Shown here in pieces: positions 19,765 through 29,917 of a DNA stretch of 64,000 bases; the first letter of the stretch is position 1, and each line of letters opens with the position of its first letter. The position numbers and the translations under genes are program-made. Source of the DNA: Streptomyces sp. H39-S7 (GTDB taxonomy: Bacteria > Actinomycetota > Actinomycetes > Streptomycetales > Streptomycetaceae); assembly GCF_027158205.1 (NCBI RefSeq), contig NZ_JAPVLU010000026.1, forward strand, positions 1-64,000, written 5' to 3'. Under the pieces are notes generated by a model. It did not search any database, had not been told where the DNA came from, and saw only the letters and a list, made by a program, of their open reading frames with translations.

Positions 19765-22700
19765 CTACGAGGTGGACGGCACAGCGAGTTGCTCGCAGCG
19801 GCGGCGGGCGCTGGGGCCGATCACGGCGTCCCAGGCGCCGTCGGAGTCCAGCCAGCCGCGGACCAGCCGGGCGAAGCACGGCGAGGCGGCGGCGAGCTGC
19901 ACCAGGCGCCGGTCGAAGTGCGCGGCGCCTTCCGGGGTGCGCCCGAGGACCAGGCCGAGCCGGTGCACGAGGTCGCGGGTGAGCAGCGGCGGACGGCGGG
20001 CGCAGCCGTCGGCGGCGGCGCCGAGCAGCGCGTCCAGCACGTCGGGGTCCCGTTCGTGTTCCAGCGCCACGTCGAGCAGTTCCTGGCGCATCGGCCGGGA
20101 GATGTGGCTGCCGGGTGCGGCGAGTACCGGGGCCAGCGCGCGCCGCACCTCCGGAGGGTGTTCCCGCAACACCTCCACGACCAGCGGAAACAGCACGGCG
20201 CGGGCCGACCCGCCCTGCTCGAGGCGCAGGTCGAGGAAGGCGGCCGCGTGGACGGCGCCCTCCGGCCGGTGCCGCAGGTGGTCCCGTACGAGTCCGGCCG
20301 CGCGGCGGGCCAGCGCGGGGGTGCTCACCCCCGCCAGTTCGCGCAGCACCTCGGCGGCGCCCGCTCCCGGCTCCCGCAGCCGTGCCTGGAACGCGGCGAG
20401 CACCGGTTCGGGATGCGAGGCGAGCGCGGCGGCGAGGGCGCCCGCCGGAAGCTGCGGGTCGCCCGCGGCGAAGTGGGCGAGCGCGGCCGGCAGATGACGT
20501 GAGCGGGTCGCCGGGTCCCGGACGAGGAGCGCCAGAGCCGCTCCGTGCAGCGTGCAGTCCGCGGTGCGGGCGAGCATCGCGAGCGCCGCGTAGCGCAGCA
20601 GTTCCCGGTCGGCGTCGGATCGTACGTACGGCGCGGCGCGCAGCCCGTACGCGGCGGCGGCGACGTGCCGGGCGGGCCGTTCGTCGTGCGCCCAGCGGTC
20701 GACGGCGCGGCAGACCGCCGACGGTTCGTCCTCGGCGAGGGCCGCCAGCAGCTCGTCGGCCCCGGGGTGCGCGGCCTCGACCAGCGCCTCGGTCAGATCG
20801 TCCACGGCGCGCTGCCGGTGGGTGTGCAGCAGCGCCTGGACGGCGGCGGCCACGGTCGGGCGCGGGCCCTTCAGCGCCTCGTCCGTCTGCAGCGGCCGGT
20901 CGTCGCCGAACCAGCCGCAGATGACGGGCAGTACGGAGCGCGGCGCGGCGCAGAGCAGGTCCCCGACGGTCGTCAGGAACCGCTCGGCGGGCCCGGAGGG
21001 ATTCGGGTGCTGCTGCGGGGTCTGGGGCTGCGGCGGTCCGTCGGCGGGCAGGAGCAGGCGCAGCAGGTCGAGCCGTTCGTCGAGCGGCAGTGCCAGCCGC
21101 CGCCAGAACCACGGGCCGAAGTCCCCCAGCCCGCCGAGCCCTTGCGGACCGAACCCGCCGCGCTCGATCGACCGCACGGCGATCCGTTCCGCCAGCAGCC
21201 GCAGCACGCCCCGGTACTGGCTGCTGTCCGGCACCCGCAGCAGGACCTCGCCCAGCAGATGCGCCGCCCACCACAAGGCGTCCGCCCGCCGGGCCGCCTC
21301 CGGCGCGGGTACGGGCGCCGGCACGGCCGGCGGGTTCGGTGGCTTCGGCGGGCGGGGGTCCCCGGCCCCTCCTTCAGGGGCCGCCTCCGTCGCGACCGGG
21401 TTCCGGGGCGGCGGCACCGTCGCCCGTCCGGCAACGGGCCGCCGGTTCGGCACCGTGTCGGCATCGAGGTGGGCGTCAGCATCGGCATCGAGGTCGGCGT
21501 CGGCATCGGCCGGCGCGGTGGCGCCGCCATCGAAGGCGCGGTCCATGAGGCGGTCCGTCAGAGACGGTCCCGGGGGCGTCGCGTCCGCCGACGTCCGGGG
21601 CGAGGCCGGAGACGGTGCGCAAGCGGCGGGGTGGAGCGGCCCGGCTGCTTCCTCCGCCGGGGAGTGGGGCGGCGCGGGAGGGGCGGAACGGCGTGACTCC
21701 ACGGTCCCCTCCGCCGGGGCCCACGACGGTGTGCCGGCCGCGGAACGCTGCGGTTCGGCAGCCTCCTGTGCCGGGGACCGCGGCGGTGACGGGTGCCCGT
21801 CCGGGTGGCGTGCGGGGGCGCGGGCCGCGCCCGCCTTCACCGCCTGCGCCGGAGGCGCCAGGCGGCTCGGCTCGGCGGCCTGCTGGTCGAGGGCGTGGAC
21901 CAGCGTTTCGAGGTGCCGGGCGAGTTCGGTGGGGCCGGACTGGCGGGCGGTGTGCAGCAGCGACTGGATGACGGGACCGATGCGGTGCCGCGGCACCGGA
22001 AGCGCGTGCGGGGCGGCGGCGGGGCCGAGCGGAGGGGCGGGCGGGACGGTGTGCCCGGGGGCGTGTCCCGCGCGGGCTCCCGGACGTGAGGGCAGCCGGA
22101 CGGGGGCCTCCGCCGCGCCCGCCGGGGCCGCGAACCACCGGTGGACGAGGGCGAACAGCGCCTCGTCCAGGTCCAGGTGCAGCCCCTGCAGCCAGTCGGC
22201 GAACTCCTCGTGGGCGAAGCGGTATCCGGATCCCGCCGGGACGACGAGGCCCTCGGTGAGGACCGCCGAGGCCCACCCCGTGCGCCAGGGGAAGAGGTCC
22301 TCGAAGGACTCGCGGTCCAGTTCGCCCTGTCCCGGCCCCAGACAGCGTCGCGCCGCCTCGTGCACCTGCCCGGCCACCCGCGCGGCCAGCCGCCGGACGG
22401 CGGTCCCCCGGGCGGGGCTGTCGGCGCCCGCCGTCAGCCGGACGGCGATCCGCAGGCATACCAGGTCCAGATAGGCGGAGAAGATCTCCGTGCGGTCGGG
22501 CACGGCGGTTCCCCCGCCGGGCGCGCCCGGCGCGTCGGGCTCCGGGAGGGCCGCGCGGATCTCCGCGAAGAGCCGCAGTGCCAGCGGATGGGCGGCGTCG
22601 GCCGCGGCCAGCGCTACCGGCGCGATGCGGTACCGGGCCCTCGCGCGGCCGGCCTGCCGCTCCGGGAGGTCACCGAGGCGGACGCAGGCCGGCAGCGCGC

Positions 22701-23961
22701 GGGCCGGGGCGCCGGGCGGCACGGCCGGCGCCTCCTCGGGCGCGTGGAGCATTCCGGCGGGGAACAGGGCGCCTGCCTGCTCCCAGTACTCGGGGCGGCA
22801 GGCCACGACGAGCCGGACGCCACCGGCCCGCAGCCAACTCGCGGTACCCGCCGTCCAGTCGGGCAGCGCGTGCGCCAGGACGGGCGGCATCTCCTCGGGG
22901 CCGTCGAGCAGGACGACCAGCGGGCGGCCCGCCGACCGGGCCAGGTCCGCGACGGCGTCCGGGGAGGCGACGGGCGCCTCGCCCCGGCCGTCGCCCGCCG
23001 CGGCCGAGACGATCCGCGCGGCCGTCCGCAGTGAGCGCTCCACCGCGTCCTTCAGCCCGCCGTCGCCCGGACGCAGTTCGGCGCCGCGCAGCCACACCGT
23101 CGGGGCGGGCTCAGCACCCCGGGCACGGCGGGCGGCCAGCGCCGCCAGTTCGGTGGTGCGCCCGCAGCCGGGGTCGGCGACCAGGCCCAGCACGAGCGGT
23201 CCGCGGTCCCCTCCCCCGTCGAGGAAGGCGCGCAGCTCGTCCTCCGTCTCCGGCCGGGCGACCGGCTCGCGCCATTCGCGCGGTACGGCCGCGGAACCGA
23301 CCGAGGTGGCCGTCAGCTGCAGTGCGCCCGCGAGGTTCAGGTGCGGCCCGTAGGCGGGCACGGTGGCGGCGTTGCGGGCGAGCAGCTCCGCCAGCGGCCC
23401 CCACTCGGCCCGCAGCGGGACAGCGAAGCCTTCGGCCCGGTGCCCGGCGTGCAGCGCGGTGGCGATGACGGCCAGCACCGCGCCGGTCTCCGCGTCGATC
23501 ACGGGGCTGCCGGACGCCTGCGGGTGGACCCGCAGCACCTCCGGTGCGCCGAGGGCGAGTTCGTAGACCTCGTCGAGGAGGTGGAACCGGTCGGTCGCGG
23601 TGTAGGTCACGGCGGCGCTGCCGACGACCACGGCGTCCGTCCACCCGCCGGCTCGCAGCCGCACCCGGCGTTCCGGGTGCGCGGGTCCGCTGACGGCGAC
23701 CGGTAGCGGCCGGAGGTTGAGGCCTTCCGTCGCGACGAGCGCGAGCCCCAGTTCGGGCAGCGGCGTGATCGCGTCCGCGCCGACGAGGCAGACCTGGTCG
23801 CCGGGAGCGTGCAGCACCAGCCGGGCGAGGCCGTCGACTGCCTCATGACTCGTCAGGAGAGTGCCGCCGAGGTCCGCGAGGAACCCCGTTCCGCGCGGCC
23901 GTCCGGCCAGATCGCACACCCGCACCAACGCGTCGTCACCGTCGCAGGGCCGCACCCCCAT
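19765..23961 (-). CDS. Giant trypsin-like domain / P-loop NTPase fusion protein
   Basis: 1398 residues from ATG 23959-23961 (GGAGAGG upstream). Residues 1-200 resemble a trypsin-like peptidase: RGTGFLADLGGTLLTSHEAV gives the His (H39), and ASGSPV gives the Ser (S150). The expected Asp in the LPELGLALV region is a Gly, and the usual G-x-S is Q-A-S. Residues 250-560 look like a P-loop NTPase: a Walker-A-like GLVADPGCGRTT at 259-270 with Arg instead of Lys, a Walker B PLVVLLDG at 347-354, then helical sequence. A Pro/Ala-rich linker (about 690-890) leads to a 500-residue Ala/Leu-rich helical-repeat C-terminus. The layout recalls STAND-type signalling/conflict ATPases. Function unknown. Confidence 0.8.
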   Translation of the reverse strand: MGVRPCDGDDALVRVCDLAGRPRGTGFLADLGGTLLTSHEAVDGLARLVLHAPGDQVCLVGADAITPLPELGLALVATEGLNLRPLPVAVSGPAHPERRVRLRAGGWTDAVVVGSAAVTYTATDRFHLLDEVYELALGAPEVLRVHPQASGSPVIDAETGAVLAVIATALHAGHRAEGFAVPLRAEWGPLAELLARNAATVPAYGPHLNLAGALQLTATSVGSAAVPREWREPVARPETEDELRAFLDGGGDRGPLVLGLVADPGCGRTTELAALAARRARGAEPAPTVWLRGAELRPGDGGLKDAVERSLRTAARIVSAAAGDGRGEAPVASPDAVADLARSAGRPLVVLLDGPEEMPPVLAHALPDWTAGTASWLRAGGVRLVVACRPEYWEQAGALFPAGMLHAPEEAPAVPPGAPARALPACVRLGDLPERQAGRARARYRIAPVALAAADAAHPLALRLFAEIRAALPEPDAPGAPGGGTAVPDRTEIFSAYLDLVCLRIAVRLTAGADSPARGTAVRRLAARVAGQVHEAARRCLGPGQGELDRESFEDLFPWRTGWASAVLTEGLVVPAGSGYRFAHEEFADWLQGLHLDLDEALFALVHRWFAAPAGAAEAPVRLPSRPGARAGHAPGHTVPPAPPLGPAAAPHALPVPRHRIGPVIQSLLHTARQSGPTELARHLETLVHALDQQAAEPSRLAPPAQAVKAGAARAPARHPDGHPSPPRSPAQEAAEPQRSAAGTPSWAPAEGTVESRRSAPPAPPHSPAEEAAGPLHPAACAPSPASPRTSADATPPGPSLTDRLMDRAFDGGATAPADADADLDADADAHLDADTVPNRRPVAGRATVPPPRNPVATEAAPEGGAGDPRPPKPPNPPAVPAPVPAPEAARRADALWWAAHLLGEVLLRVPDSSQYRGVLRLLAERIAVRSIERGGFGPQGLGGLGDFGPWFWRRLALPLDERLDLLRLLLPADGPPQPQTPQQHPNPSGPAERFLTTVGDLLCAAPRSVLPVICGWFGDDRPLQTDEALKGPRPTVAAAVQALLHTHRQRAVDDLTEALVEAAHPGADELLAALAEDEPSAVCRAVDRWAHDERPARHVAAAAYGLRAAPYVRSDADRELLRYAALAMLARTADCTLHGAALALLVRDPATRSRHLPAALAHFAAGDPQLPAGALAAALASHPEPVLAAFQARLREPGAGAAEVLRELAGVSTPALARRAAGLVRDHLRHRPEGAVHAAAFLDLRLEQGGSARAVLFPLVVEVLREHPPEVRRALAPVLAAPGSHISRPMRQELLDVALEHERDPDVLDALLGAAADGCARRPPLLTRDLVHRLGLVLGRTPEGAAHFDRRLVQLAAASPCFARLVRGWLDSDGAWDAVIGPSARRRCEQLAVPSTS

Positions 23962-24159
23962 TCGCGCACCTCTCCGCTGGTCAACCGCCTTCGACGGTAT
24001 GCCCACGATGATCGTCCGCTACTGATCGCGCACCCAATGCGCCCCCGTACACCCCGTGGTTCACTCCGAGCGCCCGCCCATTGGGGTGAATTCAGGGTGC
24101 GGGGCGGATACGTATACGGGGAGGAGGGGGATTGTGGAGCGGCCGTTCGTGGGGGACGC

Positions 24160-24194
24160 GAACGCCCGCTCCACGATGACGGGAGCGGGCGTTC
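24160..24194 (-). terminator. Terminator at the end of the infB-truB operon
   Basis: Perfect 13-bp stem GAACGCCCGCTCC / GGAGCGGGCGTTC (24160-24172, 24182-24194) with a 9-nt loop, 12 bases after the truB stop on the minus strand. The rest of the 245-base gap upstream of the giant fusion gene shows nothing definite. Confidence 0.7.
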
Positions 24195-24206
24195 CGGGGA
24201 GTTCCG

Positions 24207-25130
24207 TCAGACGAGGACGGCGAGGATCTTCGTCTGGCCTTCGCGGTCCTCGACGAGGGCCAGGAAGCGGCCGTCGGGGTCGAAGGCCGCGTGGGTGCCG
24301 GGGCCCATGCCGCCGGACTTCAGGCGTACGCCGTTGACGAGCAGCCGGGCCTGGTCCGCGTCCACGTCCCAGCGGGGGAACGCCGCGGCGGCGGCCTCAC
24401 CGATCGGCATGACCCGGAAGGCTTCCGCCCCGTCGGCCTGGTACGTCGCTTCGAGCTCGTCCACGGTGCGGGCGGCGCTCAGGTCGTACGGTCCCACCCG
24501 GGTGCGGCGCAGGGCGGTCAGGTGGCCGCCGGTGCCCAGACCCGCGCCGAGATCGCGGGCGAGCGCCCGGATGTAGGTGCCGGAGGTGCACTCGACAGTG
24601 ACGTCCAGGTCCAGGACGGCGGTACCGTCCTCGGCCGTCGCGGTGCGGTGTTCGTGCAGCACGAACGAGGAGATGGTCACCGGGCGGGAGGCCAGCTCGA
24701 ACTCCTCGCCCTCCCGGACCCTGGTGTACGACCGGACGCCGTTGACCTTGATGGCGCTGACCTTCGACGGCACCTGCATGATGTCGCCGGTCAGCTCGGC
24801 GATCCCGGCCAGGACGGCCGCCGGCTCCACGCCGGCCGCGCCGGCGCTCTCCGTGACCTCGCCCTCGGCGTCGTCCGTCACGGTGGTCTGGCCGAGCCGG
24901 ATCGTCGCGACGTACTCCTTGCGGGTGAGCGCGAGGTGGCCGAGGAGGCGGGTGGCCTTCTCGACGCCGATGACGAGCACTCCGGTCGCCATCGGGTCGA
25001 GTGTGCCCGCGTGCCCGACGCGCCGGGTGCCCGCGAAACGGCGGATGCGGGCGACCACGGCGTGCGAGGTGAGCCCAGCCGGCTTGTCGACGATCACTAG
25101 GCCGTCCGGGCCCTGGCCTTTGCGCTTCAT
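24207..25130 (-). CDS. truB: tRNA pseudouridine(55) synthase
   Basis: 307 residues; makes pseudouridine 55 in the T-loop of tRNAs. The catalytic motif GHAGTLDP is intact with Asp45, preceded by [10 protein letters not shown] and followed by the [13 protein letters not shown] and CSSGTYIR-like ([15 protein letters not shown]) blocks. A PUA-like C-terminus is present. The ATG start overlaps the rbfA stop (ATGA). It is the last gene of the rimP-nusA-ylxR-infB-DUF503-rbfA-truB series. Confidence 0.97.
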   Translation of the reverse strand: MKRKGQGPDGLVIVDKPAGLTSHAVVARIRRFAGTRRVGHAGTLDPMATGVLVIGVEKATRLLGHLALTRKEYVATIRLGQTTVTDDAEGEVTESAGAAGVEPAAVLAGIAELTGDIMQVPSKVSAIKVNGVRSYTRVREGEEFELASRPVTISSFVLHEHRTATAEDGTAVLDLDVTVECTSGTYIRALARDLGAGLGTGGHLTALRRTRVGPYDLSAARTVDELEATYQADGAEAFRVMPIGEAAAAAFPRWDVDADQARLLVNGVRLKSGGMGPGTHAAFDPDGRFLALVEDREGQTKILAVLV

Positions 25131-25657
25131 GCGGTCGCGGAGCCCTTTTCGTTGTTCTCGGGGGCCTTCGGCGCCTCGGCGTCGTCGGCTGCGGCCGCTT
25201 CGTCCTCGTCGTCATCGAGGTCGAGGTCATCCTCGTCCTCGACGGGCTTGCGGTACGGGTCCGCGTCGCCCGCGTACGAGGCGTCGGTGGCGGCCTTGCG
25301 CACCTGCTCGTCCGAGGCGCGCGCCCTGGCGAGCAGGTCGTCGATGGTCTTCGCGTTCTCCGGGAGGGCGTCCGCGACGAACGTCAGCGTCGGGGTGAAG
25401 CGCACGCCGAGCTGACGGCCGACCTCGGAGCGCAGGATGCCCTTGGCGCTCTCCAGTGCGGCGGCGGACGCCGCACGGTCCTCGTCGTCGCCGTAGACCG
25501 TGTAGAACACCGTCGCGTCCTGCAGGTCACCCGTGACCCGGGTGTCCGTGATCGTCACGTAACCGAGCCGCGGGTCCTTGATCCGCCGCTGCAGGGTTTC
25601 CGCGACCACGACCCGGATGCGGTCGGCCAGCTTGCGCGCCCGCGAGGTGTCGGTCAC
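25127..25657 (-). CDS. rbfA: 30S ribosome-binding factor A
   Basis: 176-residue 16S maturation and cold-adaptation factor. Residues 1-120 carry the KH-like RbfA fold ([33 protein letters not shown], then [23 protein letters not shown]). The last 50 residues are an acidic tail (runs of Asp/Glu) that is typical in streptomycetes but absent in E. coli. Its stop overlaps truB. A 61-base gap separates it from the DUF503 gene. Confidence 0.96.
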   Translation of the reverse strand: MTDTSRARKLADRIRVVVAETLQRRIKDPRLGYVTITDTRVTGDLQDATVFYTVYGDDEDRAASAAALESAKGILRSEVGRQLGVRFTPTLTFVADALPENAKTIDDLLARARASDEQVRKAATDASYAGDADPYRKPVEDEDDLDLDDDEDEAAAADDAEAPKAPENNEKGSATA

Positions 25658-25718
25658 TTGTCCGTCTCCTTCTTCGTTACTGCTCTGGTCTTCCAGGCGC
25701 CGGCCGACCGCCGATCGG

Positions 25719-26012
25719 TCAGTCGTCGTCGCCGTGGATCCGCTGCCGTGCCGACAGCAGTTCCACCTCGGGCCGGGCGATCATCCATCGCTCGCACCGG
25801 TCGAGTACGTCCTTGATGTGCCCGAGATCCCCGGACACGACCGCGATGCCTATCTCGGCCCTGCGGTGAAGGTCCTGCTCGCCGGTCTCCGCCACACTGA
25901 CCGCGAACTTGCGGTGCAGCTCGGCGATGATCGGGCGGACGACGGACCTCTTCTCCTTCAGCGAATGTACGTCGCCGAGGAGGAGGTCGAAGGACAGTGT
26001 TCCTGCATACAT
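25719..26012 (-). CDS. DUF503 (YlxP-like) protein
   Basis: 97-residue protein of the DUF503 family: [47 protein letters not shown]. It is a small alpha/beta protein commonly encoded between infB and rbfA. Bacillus YlxP is reported to be linked to ribosome assembly; the exact role is unsettled. ATG 26010-26012 starts the conserved sequence; upstream in-frame sequence is not conserved. No strong ribosome site is visible. Confidence 0.92.
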   Translation of the reverse strand: MYAGTLSFDLLLGDVHSLKEKRSVVRPIIAELHRKFAVSVAETGEQDLHRRAEIGIAVVSGDLGHIKDVLDRCERWMIARPEVELLSARQRIHGDDD

Positions 26013-26099
26013 GGGCGACAGGGCTAGCCGCCCTGGGGGCCTCGTCGTGACGCCCCTGGTGACAGGCGCGATCCGTGATGTGAACGGTACACGCAACGG

Positions 26100-26140
26100 C
26101 CGGGGCCGATCGACGGAATATCTCCGCCGACCGGCCCCGG
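26100..26140 (-). terminator. Hairpin between infB and the DUF503 gene
   Basis: 18-bp stem on the minus strand (CCGGGGCCGGTCGGCGGA with its partner, two G-U pairs) and a 5-nt loop GATAT, 65 bases after the infB stop. The G-U pairs work only on the minus strand, which supports an RNA role there. No U-tract, so it may attenuate rather than fully terminate. Confidence 0.6.
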
Positions 26141-26204
26141 TGAAATGCACTGCCCGTGCGCAGCACGGCCCACCAGGGGTGGTGGCCGGGCGGCGGGTGG
26201 GCGA

Positions 26205-29200
26205 TCAGCCGCGCGGCTTCTCGCGCATCTCGTACGTCGCGATGACGTCGTCGACCTTGATGTCGTTGTAGCTGCCGAGGTTGATACCGCCCTCGTAGCC
26301 TTCGCGAATCTCGGTGACGTCGTCCTTGAACCGGCGCAGACCCTCGATGTTGAGGTTCTCCGCGATGACCTTGCCATCGCGCAGGAGTCGCGCCTTGGTG
26401 TTGCGCTTGACCTCGCCCGAGCGGATGAGGACACCGGCGATGTTGCCCAGCTTGGAGGAGCGGAAGACGTCGCGGATCTCGGCGGTGCCGAGCTCGACCT
26501 CTTCGTACTCCGGCTTGAGCATGCCCTTCAGGGCCGCCTCGATCTCGTCGATGACCTGGTAGATCACCGAGTAGTACCGGACGTCGACACCCTCGCGCTC
26601 GGCCAGCTGCGTGGCGCGGCCTTCGGCGCGCACGTTGAAGCCGATGACGATGGCGTCGGAACCCGATGCCAGGTTGATGTCCGACTCGGTGACCGCACCC
26701 ACACCGCGGTGCAGGATGCGCAGGTCGACCTCGGCACCGACGTCCAGCTGCATGAGCGAGGACTCGAGCGCTTCGACCGAACCGGACGCGTCGCCCTTGA
26801 TGATGAGGTTGAGCTGCTGCACCAGACCGGCCTGCAGGGCCTCGTCCAGGTTCTCCAGGGAGAACCGGACACCCTTGCGGGCGAACGCCGCGTTCCGCTC
26901 ACGAGCGGCACGCTTCTCGGCGATCTGACGGGCCGTGCGGTCGTCGTCGACAACGAGGAAGTTGTCGCCGGCGCCGGGCACGTTGGTGAGGCCGAGCACC
27001 ATGACCGGAGTCGAGGGGCCCGCTTCTTCCAGCGTGTTGCCACGGTCGTCGAGCATCGCGCGGACTCGGCCGTACGCGTCGCCGACCACCATGGTGTCGC
27101 CGATGCGCAGGGTGCCGCGCTGCACGAGCACGGTCGCCACGGCGCCACGGCCGCGGTCGAGATGAGCCTCGATCGCGATGCCCTGTGCGTCCTGCTCCGG
27201 GTTGGCCCGCAGGTCGAGCGAGGCGTCCGCGGTGAGGACCACGGCCTCCAGCAGGCTGTCGATGTGCAGACCCTGCTTGGCGGAGATGTCGACGAACATG
27301 GTGTCGCCGCCGTACTCCTCGGCCACGAGGCCGAACTCGGTCAGCTGACCGCGCACCTTGACGGGGTCGGCGCCCTCGACGTCGATCTTGTTGACCGCGA
27401 CCACGATCGGCACGCCGGCCGCCTTGGCGTGGTTCAACGCTTCGATCGTCTGCGGCATGACACCGTCGTTGGCCGCCACCACGAGGATCGCGATGTCGGT
27501 CGACTTGGCACCACGGGCACGCATGGCGGTGAACGCCTCGTGACCGGGGGTGTCAATGAAGGTGATCTTGCGCTCTTCGCCGTTGACCTCGGCCGCGACC
27601 TGGTAGGCACCGATGTGCTGGGTGATGCCACCGGCCTCGCCCGCGACCACGTTGGTCTTGCGGATCGCGTCGAGGAGTCGGGTCTTACCGTGGTCGACGT
27701 GACCCATGACGGTCACGACCGGCGGACGGGAGACGAGCTCTTCCTCGCCACCCTCGTCCTCGCCGAACTCGATGTCGAAGGACTCGAGCAGCTCGCGGTC
27801 CTCCTCCTCCGGGCTGACGATCTCCAGGACGTAGTTCATCTCGTCGGCGAGCAGCTGCAGCGTCGCGTCGGGGACCGACTGCGTCGCCGTGACCATCTCG
27901 CCGAGGTTCAACATCACCTGGACGAGCGACGCCGGGTTGGCGTTGATCTTCTCGGCGAAGTCGGTGAGCGAGGAGCCGCGACGCAGGCGTACGGCGGCAC
28001 CGTTACCGCGGGGCAGCAGCACGCCGCCCACGGACGGGGCCTGCATGCTCTCGTACTCCTGGCGACGCTGGCGCTTCGACTTGCGCCCACGGGCCGGACG
28101 GCCATTCGGGCCACGGCCGAAGGCACCCTGCGTGCCGCCACGGGCGTTGGGGCCGCCGGGGCGACCGCCGAAACCACCGGGACGGGGGCCGAAGCCGCCG
28201 CCACCGCCGGGAGCACCACCGGGACGCGGGCCGCCGAAGCCGCCGGGACGCGCACCGGGACCGGCCGGACGACCGGCGAAACCGCCGCCGCCGCCACCGG
28301 GACGTGCACCGGGACCACCGCTGCCGCCACCGGGACGCGCACCGGGACCGCCACCGGGACGGGCGCCGGGACCGCCGGAGCGGCCGCCGGGACCGCCGGA
28401 CGGGGCGGGACGCTGCGGCATCATGCCCGGGTTCGGGCGCGGGCCGGAGCTCTGCGGGCGGGGCATGCCGCCGGGAGCCGGACGACCGGCACCGCCGGGA
28501 CCGCCCGCACCACCCGGACGCGGCGCGCCGCCGGGGCCACCGGCAGAACGCGGTGCGCCACCGGGACCGCCGGTGCCGGCCGGACGAGCGGGACGCTCGC
28601 TGCCGGGAGCACCGGCACCCTGGCCGCCGCCGGGACGCGGGGCGCCACCGGGGCGCTGCATCCCGGTGGAGCCACCGGAGGTGAAGGGGTTGTTGCCGGG
28701 ACGGGGACCCGCCGGACGGGCGCCACCGGGACGGGGTGCGCCACCGGGCGCGCCCTGGCCGGCCGGACGGGCCGGACGGTCGCCACGGGGAGCGGCGTCA
28801 CGCTGACCGCCGTCACGGCGCTCTTCGCGCTGTGCCGGGGCCGGACGTGCCGGACGGGGGCCGGGAGTGGCACCCGCGGGACGCTGTGCGGCGGCCGGGG
28901 CCGCCGGAGCGGAGGCCGCCGGCGCCTGGGGCGCCTGCTGCGTCTGCTGGGCCGGAGCCGGGGCGGAGAACTCCGCGACCGGGACCGGAGCCGCCGGAGC
29001 GGGCTTGACCGGGGCCGGCTTCGGACCCGGACGCGGGCCGGCCGGCGTGGAGCCGGTGCCCGTGGCGGCCGGAGCCGCCGGAGTTACGGGGGCGTCCGCG
29101 GCCGGCTTGGGAGCCGGCGCAGCGGGACGGGCCGGCGCACCCGGAGTGGGGGCGCCAGGCTTGGCAGGCGTCGCCTTGCGGGGCGCGCCGGGCTTGGCAG

Positions 29201-29384
29201 CAGGCTTCGCGGCGTTTCCGCCACCGGGCCCCTGCAAAGCGTCAGTCAACTTGCGAACAACCGGCGCCTCGATCGTCGAGGACGCCGAACGTACGAATTC
29301 ACCAAGTTCTTGGAGCTTGGCCATGACGACCTTGCTCTCAACTCCGAACTCCTTGGCGAGTTCGTATACCCGGACCTTAGCCAC
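26205..29384 (-). CDS. infB: Translation initiation factor IF-2
   Basis: 1059-residue GTPase that brings fMet-tRNA to the 30S subunit. The N-terminal IF2N motif ([21 protein letters not shown]) starts the chain. About 350 residues of Pro/Ala then Gly/Pro/Arg-rich repeats follow (many PGGAPRPGG-like units), typical of actinobacterial IF-2. Next are a second IF2N region, the G domain (GHVDHGKT at 561-568, [13 protein letters not shown]) and domains II-IV ([12 protein letters not shown]). Start GTG 29382-29384. Confidence 0.98.
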   Translation of the reverse strand: MAKVRVYELAKEFGVESKVVMAKLQELGEFVRSASSTIEAPVVRKLTDALQGPGGGNAAKPAAKPGAPRKATPAKPGAPTPGAPARPAAPAPKPAADAPVTPAAPAATGTGSTPAGPRPGPKPAPVKPAPAAPVPVAEFSAPAPAQQTQQAPQAPAASAPAAPAAAQRPAGATPGPRPARPAPAQREERRDGGQRDAAPRGDRPARPAGQGAPGGAPRPGGARPAGPRPGNNPFTSGGSTGMQRPGGAPRPGGGQGAGAPGSERPARPAGTGGPGGAPRSAGGPGGAPRPGGAGGPGGAGRPAPGGMPRPQSSGPRPNPGMMPQRPAPSGGPGGRSGGPGARPGGGPGARPGGGSGGPGARPGGGGGGFAGRPAGPGARPGGFGGPRPGGAPGGGGGFGPRPGGFGGRPGGPNARGGTQGAFGRGPNGRPARGRKSKRQRRQEYESMQAPSVGGVLLPRGNGAAVRLRRGSSLTDFAEKINANPASLVQVMLNLGEMVTATQSVPDATLQLLADEMNYVLEIVSPEEEDRELLESFDIEFGEDEGGEEELVSRPPVVTVMGHVDHGKTRLLDAIRKTNVVAGEAGGITQHIGAYQVAAEVNGEERKITFIDTPGHEAFTAMRARGAKSTDIAILVVAANDGVMPQTIEALNHAKAAGVPIVVAVNKIDVEGADPVKVRGQLTEFGLVAEEYGGDTMFVDISAKQGLHIDSLLEAVVLTADASLDLRANPEQDAQGIAIEAHLDRGRGAVATVLVQRGTLRIGDTMVVGDAYGRVRAMLDDRGNTLEEAGPSTPVMVLGLTNVPGAGDNFLVVDDDRTARQIAEKRAARERNAAFARKGVRFSLENLDEALQAGLVQQLNLIIKGDASGSVEALESSLMQLDVGAEVDLRILHRGVGAVTESDINLASGSDAIVIGFNVRAEGRATQLAEREGVDVRYYSVIYQVIDEIEAALKGMLKPEYEEVELGTAEIRDVFRSSKLGNIAGVLIRSGEVKRNTKARLLRDGKVIAENLNIEGLRRFKDDVTEIREGYEGGINLGSYNDIKVDDVIATYEMREKPRG

Positions 29385-29536
29385 TTCGCTCCTTTTAGGT
29401 CCGGGGTGATCGTCCGCCGGACCGTCGCTACTTCATGCTCGTACTCATCGCGTACTCATCGAGTGGTGCTCATCGCAATCTCGACCTACTTCCGACTCGC
29501 GAGGTACCTGACCGCACGGATACCCGTGCCGTTCAC

Positions 29537-29836
29537 TTACGGTGCCGCCACTTCGACGGGCTTGGTGTTCTGCTCGACGTACCGGCGGAGTTCCGCGGTG
29601 TCGAACGTCTCCTTGGACCTGAAGGCCCTGGAGAAGGCCCGGCGGCGAACCGCCAGGTCGAAACAGACCAGGTCAGGGTGCAAGTGAGCGCCCCGACCGG
29701 GCAGCGTACCGCGAGGATCGGGGACGCACGCGTCACCGCTCACCGCCACACGCAGCAGATCGTTCTTGGCCACCCGTTCCCGGCAACCCACACAGGTTCG
29801 CTCAGGGCACGCAAGGGAACGCGTCCGGCCAGACAC
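29537..29836 (-). CDS. YlxR family (DUF448) RNA-binding protein
   Basis: 99-residue member of the YlxR/DUF448 family: CVGCRERVAKNDLLRVAV near the N-terminus, then GRGAHLHPDLVCFDLAVRRRAFSRAFR. It lies between nusA and infB, as in most bacteria. YlxR proteins are thought to bind RNA; in Bacillus one is reported to associate with the RNase P enzyme. The gaps on each side (152 and 81 bases) contain no obvious hairpin. Confidence 0.93.
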   Translation of the reverse strand: MSGRTRSLACPERTCVGCRERVAKNDLLRVAVSGDACVPDPRGTLPGRGAHLHPDLVCFDLAVRRRAFSRAFRSKETFDTAELRRYVEQNTKPVEVAAP

Positions 29837-29917
29837 TGCTAAGTCTACCTCCCCGCGCCGACCTCACCCCTTCGGGTTAGTCGACGCACGGTTGTTCGGT
29901 CAGTCGTGAGTTGACTT

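Noticed and set aside
26205-29384. Repetitive Gly/Pro DNA in infB as a novel repeat element
   Set aside because: It encodes the known low-complexity N-terminal extension of actinobacterial IF-2.
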